The notes below the pieces were generated by a model. That model ran no database searches, was not told the origin of the DNA, and saw only the letters and a program-made list of their open reading frames with translations. From assembly GCA_027475525.1 (NCBI GenBank), contig JAMWFC010000028.1, positions 856,831-920,830 on the forward strand: a stretch of 64,000 nucleotides of DNA. Direction: 5' to 3'. The translations under genes and the position numbers were made by a program. Each line of letters opens with the position of its first letter. The stretch's first letter is position 1. The DNA comes from Macrolepiota albuminosa (Eukaryota > Basidiomycota > Agaricomycetes > Agaricales > Agaricaceae). Below are positions 44,816-56,078 of the stretch, in pieces.

Positions 44816-46430
44816 TGTCACGAGCCACACCTACGCTACCCCGACCCCCCAGTAAGTCCTGCCTGGAACCCCTCCTTTGAAACCCAACCCCCCAGTGCAT
44901 CCCCAGGACACATCAGACCAAGACCGACTAGATCTGATGCCACCCCAACCAAGGCCGGCCCGGCCCAACCCGATGCTCAGCCCCCGAATAAGGCCCGAAG
45001 CTCCGCCAACACGCCACGTGCCCCAGACGCCGTCCCAAGCCTCGATCGATCAAGCTGGGGGCTGCCCCCCCACTTGATGCCGCCCTCCCGGTGCCACTCC
45101 CAAACCCGGGCAATACACCGCAACCCATCTACACCCCCCAGGACCACACAACCACAGAGGACTGATACCTGGACAATACACCGCACGGGATGCACCACAT
45201 GGAGGGGGGGTACGGACCTTGCCCAGGGGGCCCAGAACTCACCCAGCACCTGGTACTTAATCTGCAGCTCGTAGTACGTTACAGTAGTCTTGATATTGCC
45301 ATAAACTCGTCTCTATACTTGTCAGATTCCACTGAGTCGGGGGCCTTCCGGGAAAGCGATCGCCCTTACAATGCGGACTTGACCTACGGATACTCGGGTG
45401 TCTGGAACTCCGGGGCTAGGACTCCGGGGTTCAAGACGTGGACAGGGGAATCCCGGGGAAGGGGATTTGGTCCGGGGGTTTTGGGTGGTAAGTAGCTGGG
45501 GAGTTCGGGTGGGGGTCGAGTCGTGAACCGGAGGTTCTAAGACGAGACCAAGTTAGCAAATTAAAGTCGCGAAGTGCGTACCAATCTTAGAGCACGCGAG
45601 TATTCAAGCGTGCCAGTCAAAAGCGTGCCAGTCAATGCGTACCAGTCAAGCAGAGGGCACGCAACAATCCAAGTAAAGCAATGTAATATCAAGACTGCCG
45701 AATACAACAGGGAACTACGCTATAAATACTACGGGGCCGGGTCTCGGGGTTCCGGGATGTCTGGGATGGTGTTCCAGGGGTCATTGAGTAGCGGCAGGAG
45801 TTGCATACCGGGATCACGCATGTGGGGCGTGCAATCAATTGGCGCGGATGGAGCCGTGATGCATGATGCGTGATGGTCGGGAACGAGTCGCATGATCCGA
45901 TCGGTGATTGGGGCTGGTGGCGGCTGATGGCGGTCCTGATGCGCGTGATGGCGGTGCCGGCGGTTGTGATGGCAGGGCGTGTCCTGTGGGGTCGGAGAGA
46001 GGGTCCCAGATGGTGTTCCGGGGGTGGGTCCGGAGGGGAGGGGTCGTGACAATACTCTCTGTCTACTTCGTACTTATCTCAATCTATCTGTCTTATCCTC
46101 TTAAGTCTCCTGGCCCTCTAAAAGTCTCACTTCAATTCTAATTCAGTCTCCCGGTTCCAATCTCAGTCTCCCAGTCTTAGTCTCTTTCCCAATCACCCCT
46201 CCTCTCCTCCACCCTAACAAGGCTCTGCCTACTCCCGCCCCATATTCTGGACTTAGCCCAGGATCCTGCTCTGCCTCTCCCTACAAACTCCGGTGCTCCG
46301 TAGCCACTCCGCGCCCACCCAAAGCCCCGGAACTCATCCTCCGTTACCCGGAGACTCTCCATAGACTTCGAGTCCGCTTAGTAAGGACCTGCTTGTCCCC
46401 GAAGGCCCCCGTCGTCAGCAGAACCTGACA
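44816..46430 (+). repeat. 3' LTR of Gypsy-1b, split by a solo LTR
   Basis: Starts TGTCACGAGCCACACC (44816) and ends CAGCAGAACCTGACA (46430). With the inserted solo LTR and one ATACT removed it is about 875 bp. It shares its ends, but little of its middle, with the Gypsy-1 LTR. Confidence 0.75.
45320..46051 (-). repeat. Solo LTR of Gypsy-1 family, inverted, with target duplication
   Basis: On the minus strand it starts TGTCACGACCCCTCCCCTCC and ends GGAATCTGACA, 732 bp, matching the Gypsy-1 LTRs. Perfect 5-bp duplications ATACT flank it (45315-45319 and 46052-46056). It was produced by LTR-LTR recombination after insertion. Confidence 0.9.
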
Positions 46431-46431
46431 G

Positions 46432-47690
46432 ATGGGGTATCTCATCAGCTTATCCTCCCACTCGAGGAGGGCCTTGAGTATAGCTAGGGTTTCTAGCTTG
46501 TGCACAGCATAGTTTTGCTGGACAGTCATGAATTTTTTTGACATGAACCCTGCTGGGCAGCAAGTCTGCTCTGGCCATACATGGCACCAATGCCTGTCTT
46601 AGATGCGTCGCAAATGAGCCAAATAGGCTTGACTTGTCTAGGGTCAATTAGTCAAATAATTGGAGGCTTTGTACAAATCTGCTTGACCATTTTAAAGCAC
46701 TGCTGGTGCAGCAGCCTCCAATTGAACAGTGACCTGTTCTGTGTCATGGCCATAAGTGGCCCAGTATAGGCAGTCACATTGGACAAAAAGCTCAATATGT
46801 AGTTGACAAGGCCAACAAACCATTGAATGTCATTGTAGTTTTGTGGTGTGCGCCACTCCTGAATGTGGTCAAGCTTGTCCTGATTGGGGTGTATACCCCA
46901 CTCATTGATGACATGCCCTAGGCAGTCTATACTCTGAGCATAAAGCTCACACTTTTTCCATTTCAAGTACAAAGTGTACTTGCATAGTCATTCAAATACA
47001 ACTCTGAAGTGCTGCTCATGCTCCTCCCTAGAATTCGAATAGATAAATATATCATCTAAGTAGACGTGCATAAAGCATCCTATTACGTCTCAAAATATAG
47101 AGGTCATTAACCTCTGAGAGGTTGTGGGGGCATTACAGTCCCCAATCTGCATTATGTTGCTCATAAACATGCATATAATCAATGCAAACACAGTCTTGGG
47201 TACGTCTTTGGTGCAAATGCGCACCTGCTCATAGGCATCCATAAGATCAATTTTTGAGCAATACTTCGCTCAAGCCACATCTTCTCAGATCATCTTCTGA
47301 TCTGGTAAAGGAGTTACATCCTTTATAGTATTATCATTGTGCTGACATGCATCAAGAGCCATTTGAAGGGTTTTATCCTTCTTTGGGATGCATAGTAATG
47401 GTGCAGCCTGAGCTGTAGTGCATAGTGACCACTACTGAGCATTCAAATAGCAATTAGTTTTATTGCGTAGTTGCTCCTGGAATGCATGTAGATAGCACGG
47501 CAAGTGATACTTGTATTGCTTGCTCTCATCTATGAGATTGATCTCATGGTTCACTTCCCACCATGGTGGAAGCTCTTTCTTGGTGCCATTGACCATGTCA
47601 GCAAATTCTTCTTGCTATTGCTGCTGCAACTAAGGGATATCTTTCTCATGAAGGCTTGTCGTCTTCTGTTTCCTCTTTAGACATACTGGA
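46432..47690 (-). pseudogene. Gypsy-2 copy E: RT and part of RNase H
   Basis: The minus strand gives RT with the VYLDD motif (near 47056), LKWKKCELYAQSIDCLGHVI, FVGLVNYILSFLSNVTAYTG and RNase H VQQNYAVHKLETLAILKALL. It breaks off at 46432 against the Gypsy-1b LTR. There are numerous stops and shifts. It is more diverged from C than D is. Confidence 0.75.
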
Positions 47691-49330
47691 GGAAGGACTT
47701 CCGCCATATCTGATGGTGGCTGAGGCTGCTGTGCATATTACTCATGGATTGTGAGCACCCAATTAACACTGTTGTTGGGTATGTGCAGTCTTAGCAGGGA
47801 ATCTGCTATTGCTGCCTTGTGAGCCATGAGGCTTTTTCCCTCATGTACAAAGGAATACGCTATGGACACTTTGTCTGATGCTAGCTGGCAATATGCTGGT
47901 GTGACGGTCATCTGTTGCTGGTGTGCATTTTGCACACACATGGCTGCCACCAGCTTGTTCCACTCCTGCAGCATTTGAAGGTCATATGCTCAGTCATACT
48001 CAGGAAGGGGAGCTGGTCGCTCCCATAGGGACCACATGTTCTCACAATATGAGGCTTCTGCCTCTTGTATGCTGTCCCTCAAGTCATCTAACTTGACTTA
48101 TGAGGACGTAGGTGGGCATACACCCACTGAGTCCTCAATCTTTTTTGCCTTTTGCTAGCGTTTATCTGGAGACTTTGCGCCTCGAGCATTAGGAGCAAGT
48201 ATTTGCTCATCTCTCATCTTGGAGGCTTGATACTCCTCCTCGCTCATCATCACTATGTTGTGGTCTGAGCTGAGTCTAGGCATAGCCTGTACTTCCTCAT
48301 CCACATCCTCTACCACCAGCACTTTGCACCAGCCAAGTCATGGAGAGTCCTTGCACTTCTCTGTAGTGCAGTGATGTTGCAGGTGATTATCAGTGTTGTT
48401 TGCTGTAGCCCATTCTGCTAGAATCACTTTCCTATTCACTAGCACCTGACAGTGCTCAAAGTCTAGCATGACTTTGTTATGCTGCATGAATGGTGTTCCC
48501 AGTATCATATCATAGCAATCAAAGTTTGCTAGATCCATGTATTCCCAGCTATGTGAGCCCAGTGTCTGGACAGTTATATTTGTCCCATACTGCACCATAG
48601 CACAGCTTTTTACAGTGCCCAGCTGCAATGCCAACAGCATATCTAACTCCTGTACAGAGATTCTTTACACGTGGGCAAATTGAAGCATAATATCCAAAGT
48701 AGTATTCCCAGAATCCTATAAGGTCCATGCTTTGTGGCCATTTATATCCACATATGAGACCAGACACTCCTTACCTGCCCGCTTCAATGTAGGGCACTGC
48801 AAAGTGTCCTCTGCTCAACAAAGAGTCACTTTTTTCATCCAAACAACATTATTTTTTTCATGATTGTTCGAAGACGGTCAATTTGTCATTGCTGCTAGGC
48901 ACTCAGAGTCGCTGTTGCAACTGTAGTACTTGTTGTTGTATATGTCAACTGTGATGTACTCCTTCCTCTCCATGACCACACTCTTGGGCTCAGTGCCTGA
49001 TGCTTCTTCTGGGGGCTCTTGGTTATTTGTGGGGTGCTCAGCCTCAGACTCAGCAGAGATGTCTCCATCACTCCTACTTGCAGCTGCAGTATGTGTGGCT
49101 CAAAGGTGGGCGTGAGGTGTATACCCCTTTCTCAGAGCTCCCATTCTCATAGAGCAATTGGTAGCATAGTGGCCTGGCTGGCTGCATGCAAAGCAGGTCC
49201 CCATCTGACTAGATGGGTTGGCCAGCTTGACTTCTGGCCTTGGCTTAGGATGTTCTCTGTCTGGCACCTGCTCTGGTTGTGGGCAGCTTTGCCCTCAATT
49301 TGCTGCAGGAGGTCTGCATACTACAAACTA
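47690..49330 (-). pseudogene. Gypsy-2 copy E: protease region and zinc knuckle
   Basis: The minus strand shows a knuckle CFACSQPGHYATNC (about 49200-49155), an acidic spacer, then the protease with DSG preceded by a stop where C has Trp (near 48710). NFDCYDMILGTPFMQHNKV lies near 48480-48520. The linker MLQEWNKLVAAMCVQN (about 47970) corresponds to EWNELVASMVMQT in C. Confidence 0.7.
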
Positions 49331-51600
49331 TGTGTTGCAGTCACAATCCAAGTCAGCCTTCTTAGCCAGGAAGGTCTCCACACGCTGACCTCTTGAGGGT
49401 GCCTCAGCAGGCAGTAGTCGCCTGCTTCCTCCTTTGTAGACACTACAATGCTCATAGTGGTTAGCAGTCTTAAGGGACTGCTCATACTGGATGACATATG
49501 CTATAAACTCCTCCATATTATTGACCTCTGAGGACAGCCTGTCCTCATGTATCAGATAGTGGTGCGTGTCTGCTGGGATACCATCCAGGAATGTTTTGAG
49601 CATAGTATACCTATCCAGGTATACTGCCATGTTCTGGGCATGATTGTTAAGGGTATTGTAGAACCCTTGTACCCCCAACTTCTCAGTGTACTTGGCAGAC
49701 TGAAAGTCCCACCTTGCATTCTATAGCATTGAGGAGTGCACAAATCAATCATATAGTCCTATGAGGACTCCTTTGAATGTCTACTCATACTGGACCTGGT
49801 TGACGTGCGATACTGCTCATTGAAATCACTCTATGGCCTCTCCAGCCAAGAACTTGGACAGAACAAAGATTTGTTCTTGTTCCATATGGTCACCTCTGTA
49901 TAAACACATGGCAAGGTGGGTACATACGTCCATTGCCCAGTCCTCCAAGTCACTGAACTTGGACGTGCCTGTGTAGGTGCAAATATGCCTATTATCCACT
50001 TTACACAGCTTCACCCCATCTGGTAACTGTAAGGTTACTCCCAGGACATCATCAACTACTCAATGCAGGCAATTTTGCATGGCTTCACAATGCATCTGAA
50101 TGGCCTCCTGCTGGCCTGGAGATCTAGTCGCTAAATCAGCGGCTTAGAAAAGTGACTTTGCTTGTCCATCCTGCAGTGGATGTCTCAAGCCTCCGCAACT
50201 GTGGGCATAATTGCCCTCATCTTGGGGTGTTGACCTAGGGTGTTCATTCTAGCTGTTACCAGGGGCATCATGTCTGGTGGCACCATCTTGATTGAGGAAG
50301 TCTCCTTGATCATGATCGTTGTGCTGCCCTGGGGCTGGAGAAGCTTGACTCTCCTGACCCTGCATTACAAATTGACAATGCATCTTGTCAATGGACTTAG
50401 TGCCCTCAAATACAATGCCCTGATCATCAATAAGGGACTGTCTCTTAGTCCTGAGATTGCCATTGTGCATATATTGATACGTGACTCTGTCACTCAATGT
50501 TTCTGCCATTGGCACATGTGGCATCAACAATGCCTTGCTCTCCACCTTAAACGCAGTGCTACTGTGTCCATCCAGGCCTGACATCTCTGTTCTAAGGTCT
50601 CAGGTATGCATGTGTGGGGGCTCTTCACACCACCCTTGTTCTGCTAGAGTATAAAAAGTACTCACTGGTTTTACTTTGGGCACTTTCTGTGCCTGTGCTA
50701 GTGCTTCCACTAGCTCAACTCCAACATCTTGATTACAACATGCCAAGCATTCCTTGGACATGTGGCTCCATAGGTTGACACCTCCAATTGCCTTGTGGCC
50801 TTCTGCTGCAAATACATCTGGAGTTCTATAGTGAGAACTCTCACCATTAAATCAGTATATTTAGTACTGAATACAGTGGGCACCTCGTGCCATTGTTGTC
50901 TAAGTGCTACTATATGCGCTGAAGCGTAGCGCTTGAGTTGCGCCTGGGTGGTGTACTTCATCACCTCTGGATGTAGATCCCAGAACACCTATAAGCGGAT
51001 GGTGTAAGCAGTTTTCAACCGCTGCTCTTCTGCTCTGGCATTGTCGTCACTAGATGACTCAACACCCTCCTTGAGAATATCTGCAACCTCCAGAACTTCC
51101 TCCACTGCTGGTGTGCATGGAAAACAATTTTCCACATGGCCTACTTCAGGAGTTACATCCTCCTGTGGTACATCCTCTATGCAGGCTTCCACTATCCTGT
51201 AGGCATTGAGCCTGCTGCGGCCTGCCTGGCCCCACTACTCCAGCTTGGGGGCATAGGTCTCCCAGTCCATACTGATAACTTGGTGTCTTCTGAGGCACCC
51301 TGGGTGCCTGTCAACTGCCTGCCTTCATCAGGAGGCCCTTTAGAAGCTAGCCAGCTGGACTGTTGAAGTCCTCCTGGCAGCTGCATAACTGGAGGAGTTA
51401 ATCCCCCTGACATCTTGTTCTGTGGCCATTGCTGGCCATCCTGTTGTGAGCTCTCAGCTCTCTGGGCCTTGCTTTCATTCCTGGACACATCTTGTTCTGT
51501 GGCCATTGCTGGCCATCCTGTTGTGAGCTCTCAGCTCTCTGGGCCTTGCTTTCATTCCTGGACAGGTTGGTGCTCTGACCTCAATCGCAAGCCTTGGGTT
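49328..51600 (-). pseudogene. Gypsy-2 copy E: gag
   Basis: Gag core: FSDLEDWAMDVCTHLAMCLY, FVLSKFLAGEAIE, NHAQNMAVYLDRYTMLKTFL and DGIPADTHHYL. Upstream are gag N-terminal blocks (HPEVMKYTTQAQLKRYASAH near 50950; MSGGLTPPVMQLPGGL near 51410). The N-terminal region carries a 77-bp duplication (51410-51563), and a Tc1-like element sits directly at 51604. Multiple stops. Confidence 0.7.
51410..51563 (+). repeat. 77-bp exact tandem duplication 4
   Basis: Units 51410-51486 and 51487-51563 are identical and lie in copy E gag. Confidence 0.9.
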
Positions 51601-51603
51601 GTA

Positions 51604-53210
51604 CAGTGGCTCAAAAAACTGTCCCAATGTTTTATACTTTTTGAAAGATGACATTGGCATGAAGGATGGGAAGTATGTAAAATCCTGATTAAATCATGTA
51701 AAATACTATGGCATCGTAGCTACAGAATGAATCTAGGTTTATGTAATCAAGATCAAAACTGATGGAGCAATAGCCATTTTAAAATATTCACTCATTGGGA
51801 CAGTTTTTTGAGCATCTCTAATTTTTCAGGTTTATCCTTATTTTACTCAGAAATAAAGAGTAAGTTGCATGTGGGAATAAAACCAAAGTCATGTGACCAT
51901 GTTTAGATATATTTTGGAGTAGTTCAAGCTGGTTGAACCACATCTTGACCTTCAACCACTATCATGAAACCTATTCCTTCTGCACAACACTCTACTGTTG
52001 CTTCTCTTCTTGCTCAAGGGTATTCTCTGGTCAGATTGGAGCTCAAACTGGTCTAGGGAAGTCTACTACTGGGAGGATTGGTAGAGAGTTGGAGATGGAC
52101 AAGGAAAACCATCCTGGAGGCCATCCTGCTAAGCTTACTCCATGTGATAAACAGGCTATTGTTTGACAAATCTCAACTAGGAGACTTGATACAGCTGTCC
52201 AGGCCACTAATTTTATCAACAACATCATTTCCAACCCTGTCTCTTTCAAGACTGTCTGGAATGTGTTGAAGGAGGAGGGGTATTGGTCTGCTACCAAGAG
52301 AAAAGTTCCTATGCTCAAAGCTAAACATTGACAACTACAGCTTAAATGGGCTCAGAAGCATCAGAACTGGACTATAGAGGACTGGAAAAGGGTATTGTGG
52401 ACAGATGAGACAAAGATTAATAGGATTGGGTCAGATGGGAAGCAGTATGTGTGGACGCTACAAGAAGAAGACATTTCAAGACCGAACAACTACACCTACT
52501 GTGAAGCATGGAGGAGGGAATAATCTCATGGTATGGGGCTGTATGAGTTGGAATGGGGTAGAAAAGCTTGTAGAGGTGGTGGGGATCATGAATGCAGAGC
52601 AGTACTGTGAAATTTTAGATGATAGAGCAAAGGAGAACTTTGAGAAGTTGGAGATGGAGGAGGGTGCCTACTACTTTCAACAGGACAATAACTCCAAACA
52701 CAACTCCAAGAGGGCTGACAAGTGGTTTGAGGACAACAACTTTAATGTCCTTTGGTGGCTAGCCCAATCCCCTGATCTCAACCCTATTGAACATCTCTGG
52801 AAGTACCTCAAAGAGCAACTTAGGCAGTATGAAACACCTCCTTATGGTGTGCATGAATTATGGGAGAGGGTTGCAAAGGAGTGGGATGAAATACCACCAG
52901 AGGTATGCCAAAGACTAATAGAAAGCATGCCTAGAAGGATTCAAGCAGTTATCAAGGCAAATGGAGGACATACAAAGTACTAGATACTAACATTAGAGAT
53001 GCTCAAAAAACTGTCCCAATGAGTAAATATTTTAAAATGGCTATTGCTCCATCAGTTTTGATTTTGATTACATAAATTTACATTCATTTTGTAGCTACAA
53101 TGCCATAGTATTTCACGTGATTTAATCAGGATTTTAAGTACTTCCCATCCTTCATGCCAATATCATCTTTCAAAAAGTATGAAACATTGGGACAGTTTTT
53201 TGAGCCACTG
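51604..53210 (+). mobile_element. Tc1-like DD34E DNA transposon (1607 bp)
   Basis: TA dinucleotides flank both ends (51602-51603, 53211-53212). The terminal inverted repeats are unusually long, about 219 bp (51604-51822 and 52992-53210), starting CAGTGGCTCAAAAAACTGTC. Each arm is itself bounded by an inverted 20-mer (CTCAAAAAACTGTCCCAATG at 51610-51629 and its reverse complement at 51793-51812). One broken transposase gene lies between the arms. Confidence 0.9.
51964..52983 (+). pseudogene. Tc1-like transposase (broken)
   Basis: The span of 1020 nt equals a full-length Tc1 transposase of about 340 codons. The N-terminal helix-turn-helix region (STVASLLAQGYS, then GLGKSTTGRIGREL) needs a frameshift near 52030. 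Two TGA codons (52164 and 52329) fall where Arg is expected, and another frameshift lies near 52470. The catalytic motifs are present: VLWTDETK, FQQDNNSKH and SPDLNPIEHLW, with 34 residues between the second Asp and the Glu (DD34E). The last 193 codons are open (52405-52983). Confidence 0.85.
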
Positions 53211-53212
53211 TA

Positions 53213-54385
53213 GCTGGTGACAGTGCTTATAGATTAGAAATAATGCCATTTACTCATGACAATTGGCCTGATGCCTCTTGGTGCCCCTCTCTCAGTCAGA
53301 TGGACAGCTTTTTTGCTTTATTTCTCAACATTTAGTTTAATACATGATGTTTAATTACATTAATTACAGTTCACTGCCCCTTGGTAATAGGGAACTTGTT
53401 TCTCACTATAAATATTGTTACTAGTTACTCCAGAACAGAGTACCCCAGTTTACACCTCTCAGTTTACCTCATGGTTCAGATTTCTTTTGGGCTGACTAAG
53501 TTTATAGTTGCCAACTATCTGAACACTTTTAGCCTGCTTGCTGCAGTTATGCTTATAGAACCTACACACTTTGCACTTATAGCAGGCATCATGTAGCTTA
53601 GTCATTGCTAAGCCTCTAGTTTGTTATGCTTATAGAACCTACACACTTTGCACTTATAGCAGGCATCATGTAGCTTAGTCATTGCTAAGCCTCTAGTTTT
53701 CTTACCATGTCTTCTTGCTGCACTTACTCATATTCACCTCTTCATATCCTTTAAGTGCACTTTGCAATTAGCACACCTTTCTTACCACACACTCTTGCCA
53801 ACTATTGTTACCAACCTTCACCAAATCTTGCCGTTCAACTCAATTTCTGACTTGTTCTCTGAGAACTGCCCAGGACTCTCTCAACTTTAGCACACCCAAC
53901 ACATTTCTTTTACAGGTTAGTAGCCATAAACTGTATCTGCTACTGATCTACTTTTGGACATCATCACTGGCTTTAAATATGCACTTTCTGGATAAGTTAT
54001 TAGTTATGACTTGCAATGAAAAGGCTCATTACATCAGATTTTATTTATTATTCAGTATTATTTATATATATTTACATCTATATAGAATGCGACAAGGCCT
54101 GGGAAAAAAATGTGATTACCAAGGCTGACCAAGAACCTTCCTTTTAGGGTAACGACGTCTCATTTTTCGTATTGGAGTCTCAATTTTCGTACTTAGAGTA
54201 TAAAAAATAAAAAAATATATATTGTAAACTTTAATATTAATATAAATACTATGTTTGGACATTTTTTGAAGGTGTCCAGATGAGAAAAGGCCAAACGCGA
54301 TTTAGTGGACACTACTTTTCACGCCTCGCGTGCTCTTTGACCACACATGACCAAACAAACTCGAAATTCACCGTTGTAGTGAGAA
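53213..54385 (+). other. AT-rich spacer between Tc1 element and satellite block
   Basis: It contains a 77-bp tandem duplication (53546-53699) and a TATAAATATT word near 53409, but no recognisable gene, and no LTR end for copy E could be found. Confidence 0.4.
53546..53699 (+). repeat. 77-bp exact tandem duplication 5
   Basis: Units 53546-53622 and 53623-53699 are identical, in non-coding sequence. Confidence 0.9.
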
Positions 54386-54782
54386 GACACTACAAACAAA
54401 GTAAGTGTCAATTTGTTGATTGATTGATCAATGTTTACAAACGTTGAATTCAGCTTATTTGACACTACAAACAAAGTTACAACAAAGTAAGTATTGGCTT
54501 ATTTATTATTGATCAATTACTAAACATTCAATTCAGCTACAAACAATTCCGAAATCGTTACAACAAAGTAAGTGTTGGTTTGTTTATTATTGATCAATGC
54601 TAATTCAGCTGATTTGACACTACAAACAAATCCGAAATCATTACAACAAAGTAAGTATTGGTTTATTTATTATTGATCAATGCTAATACATATTCAATTC
54701 AGCTTATTTGACACTACAAACAGTTAGTATTAGTTCATTTATTATTAATCAATGCTAATAAACATTGAATTCAGCTTATTAG
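54386..54782 (+). repeat. Short satellite block, about 4-5 units of roughly 75-100 bp
   Basis: Recurring words are GACACTACAAACAAA, TTACAACAAAGTAAGT, TTTATTATTGATCAATGCTAA and CAATTCAGCTTATTTGACAC, always in this order with small deletions. It directly precedes the Helitron coding region and may be part of its 5' non-coding end. Confidence 0.75.
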
Positions 54783-54969
54783 TGAAAGCTTGACAACATT
54801 TAGCTATTGATATACTAGATATATCATCATGTAAGTAACTTTTAAAGAGTTTGAGCTATTGAAATGCTTAAAAAATCAATAATTTAGGCAATCTTCAACT
54901 ACTCATTCTCAACCCAGTACTCCTGAAGGTCAAAGACAGCAGGCTAGGATTGAAAGCAGGCTTCAACAG

Positions 54970-56078
54970 TTGCAAATGACTGATCCTGATGATCGTCGTG
55001 CACATAGAAGTAGAAGATCTACTTCTGTGGTTATACCACTTCATTTTGGAACTGGGGATAGAGAGTCTGGGGATATAGGGTCTGGGGATAGAGAGTCTGG
55101 GAATATGCCTATTGTTGCTCAGGATCCATTTGCTATTGTCATTCCTCAAACTGAAGGAACTGAGGGTAGAGAGTCTGGGAATAGACAGTCTGGGGGTATA
55201 GGGTCTGGGGGTATAGAGTCTAGGGATAGAGAGTCTGGGGGAGGAGAGTCTGAGGGTATAGGGATTGGGGGAGGAGAGTCTGGGGGTATAGGGTCTGGGA
55301 GTAGAGAGTCTGGGAATATGCCTATTGTTGCTCAGGATCCATTTGCTATTGTCATTCCTCAAACTCTTTTGCCTGAAGTAGAGAGTCTGGGAATATGCCT
55401 ATTGTTGCTCAGGATCCATTTGCTATTGTCATTCCTCAAACTCTTTTACAGAATCCTATACCTAAAATTGTGCCACCTCTACCTGTTTCTACATCCAGAA
55501 GAAACAATAGGCCCAGAATGGTACCACTTCTACCTGCTCTCCCTCTTCCTATACATAGAAGAGACAACCTGCCTACTATTGCTCCACTTCCTGTGGACAT
55601 TCCTGAAACTGTTCTGCCTGAAGGATGGAACACTCCTTTACAGAATCCTATGCCTATGGTGCCACCCCTACCTGCTCTGGCATTTAGAAGAGTCAGAAAT
55701 GTATCTGTACAGAATTCTATGCCATCTCTGCCAGCTCCCACACTAGCAGAATTACAAGAGCAAGAAAGGCTGAGACATATGGCTATGGTTCAAGAACAAC
55801 AGAGGCAACAGGAATTGGCACAAGCAGTAGTAGAGGGGCATCAAAGAGTCCTACCAGAAGATCCTAGAAATGATCCTGCTGAGGATGTGGAGGAGGACTT
55901 GGAATATGTAGATCTACCTGTGCAAAATCTACCAGCACCTCCTATCCTACAAAGGGTTGATCATATTCAAGGCATAAATGCTTTGCAAAAAGGAAGACAG
56001 CCTTATATAGATGAACCTTCAGCACATTATCTTGGTCCTATGGATGTCATATGTCTACACTGTCAGGCTCTATATTGA
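54970..56078 (+). pseudogene. Helitron protein, N-terminal region
   Basis: It reads RLQQLQMTDPDDRRAHRSRRS-like sequence, then a Gly/Ser/Glu repeat tract (RESG, GIGSG) from a GTCTGGGGGTATAGG-like microsatellite (about 55050-55340). A Pro-rich part with LPALPL and PPLPAL follows, then a Gln-rich helix (AELQEQERLRHMAMVQEQQR) and CLHCQALY with a TGA where Trp is usual. The 77-bp period duplication at 55301-55454 shifts the frame; removing it joins 54970-55377 to the frame of 55395-56078. Confidence 0.65.
55301..55454 (+). repeat. 77-bp period duplication 6
   Basis: Units start at 55301 and 55378; about 71 bases match. A third copy of part of the unit lies at about 55085-55150, so a natural repeat contributes here. 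Removing one period still restores the frame. Confidence 0.7.

Larger units (their letters stand above)
43730..46430 (+). mobile_element. 3' end of a Gypsy-1-related chromovirus (family 1b)
   Basis: It joins ORF3 of copy D abruptly at 43729/43730 and ends at the LTR end 46430, next to minus-strand pol of copy E. It contains only the antisense-gene region, a purine tract (GGAGGGGGTGA, before 44816) and the 3' LTR. gag and pol are missing. No target duplication can be assigned. Confidence 0.7.

Noticed and set aside
53213..53720. 5' LTR of Gypsy-2 copy E to the right of the Tc1 element
   Set aside because: No TGTAAC..GTTACA segment similar to the 173-176 bp LTR could be found here on either strand.
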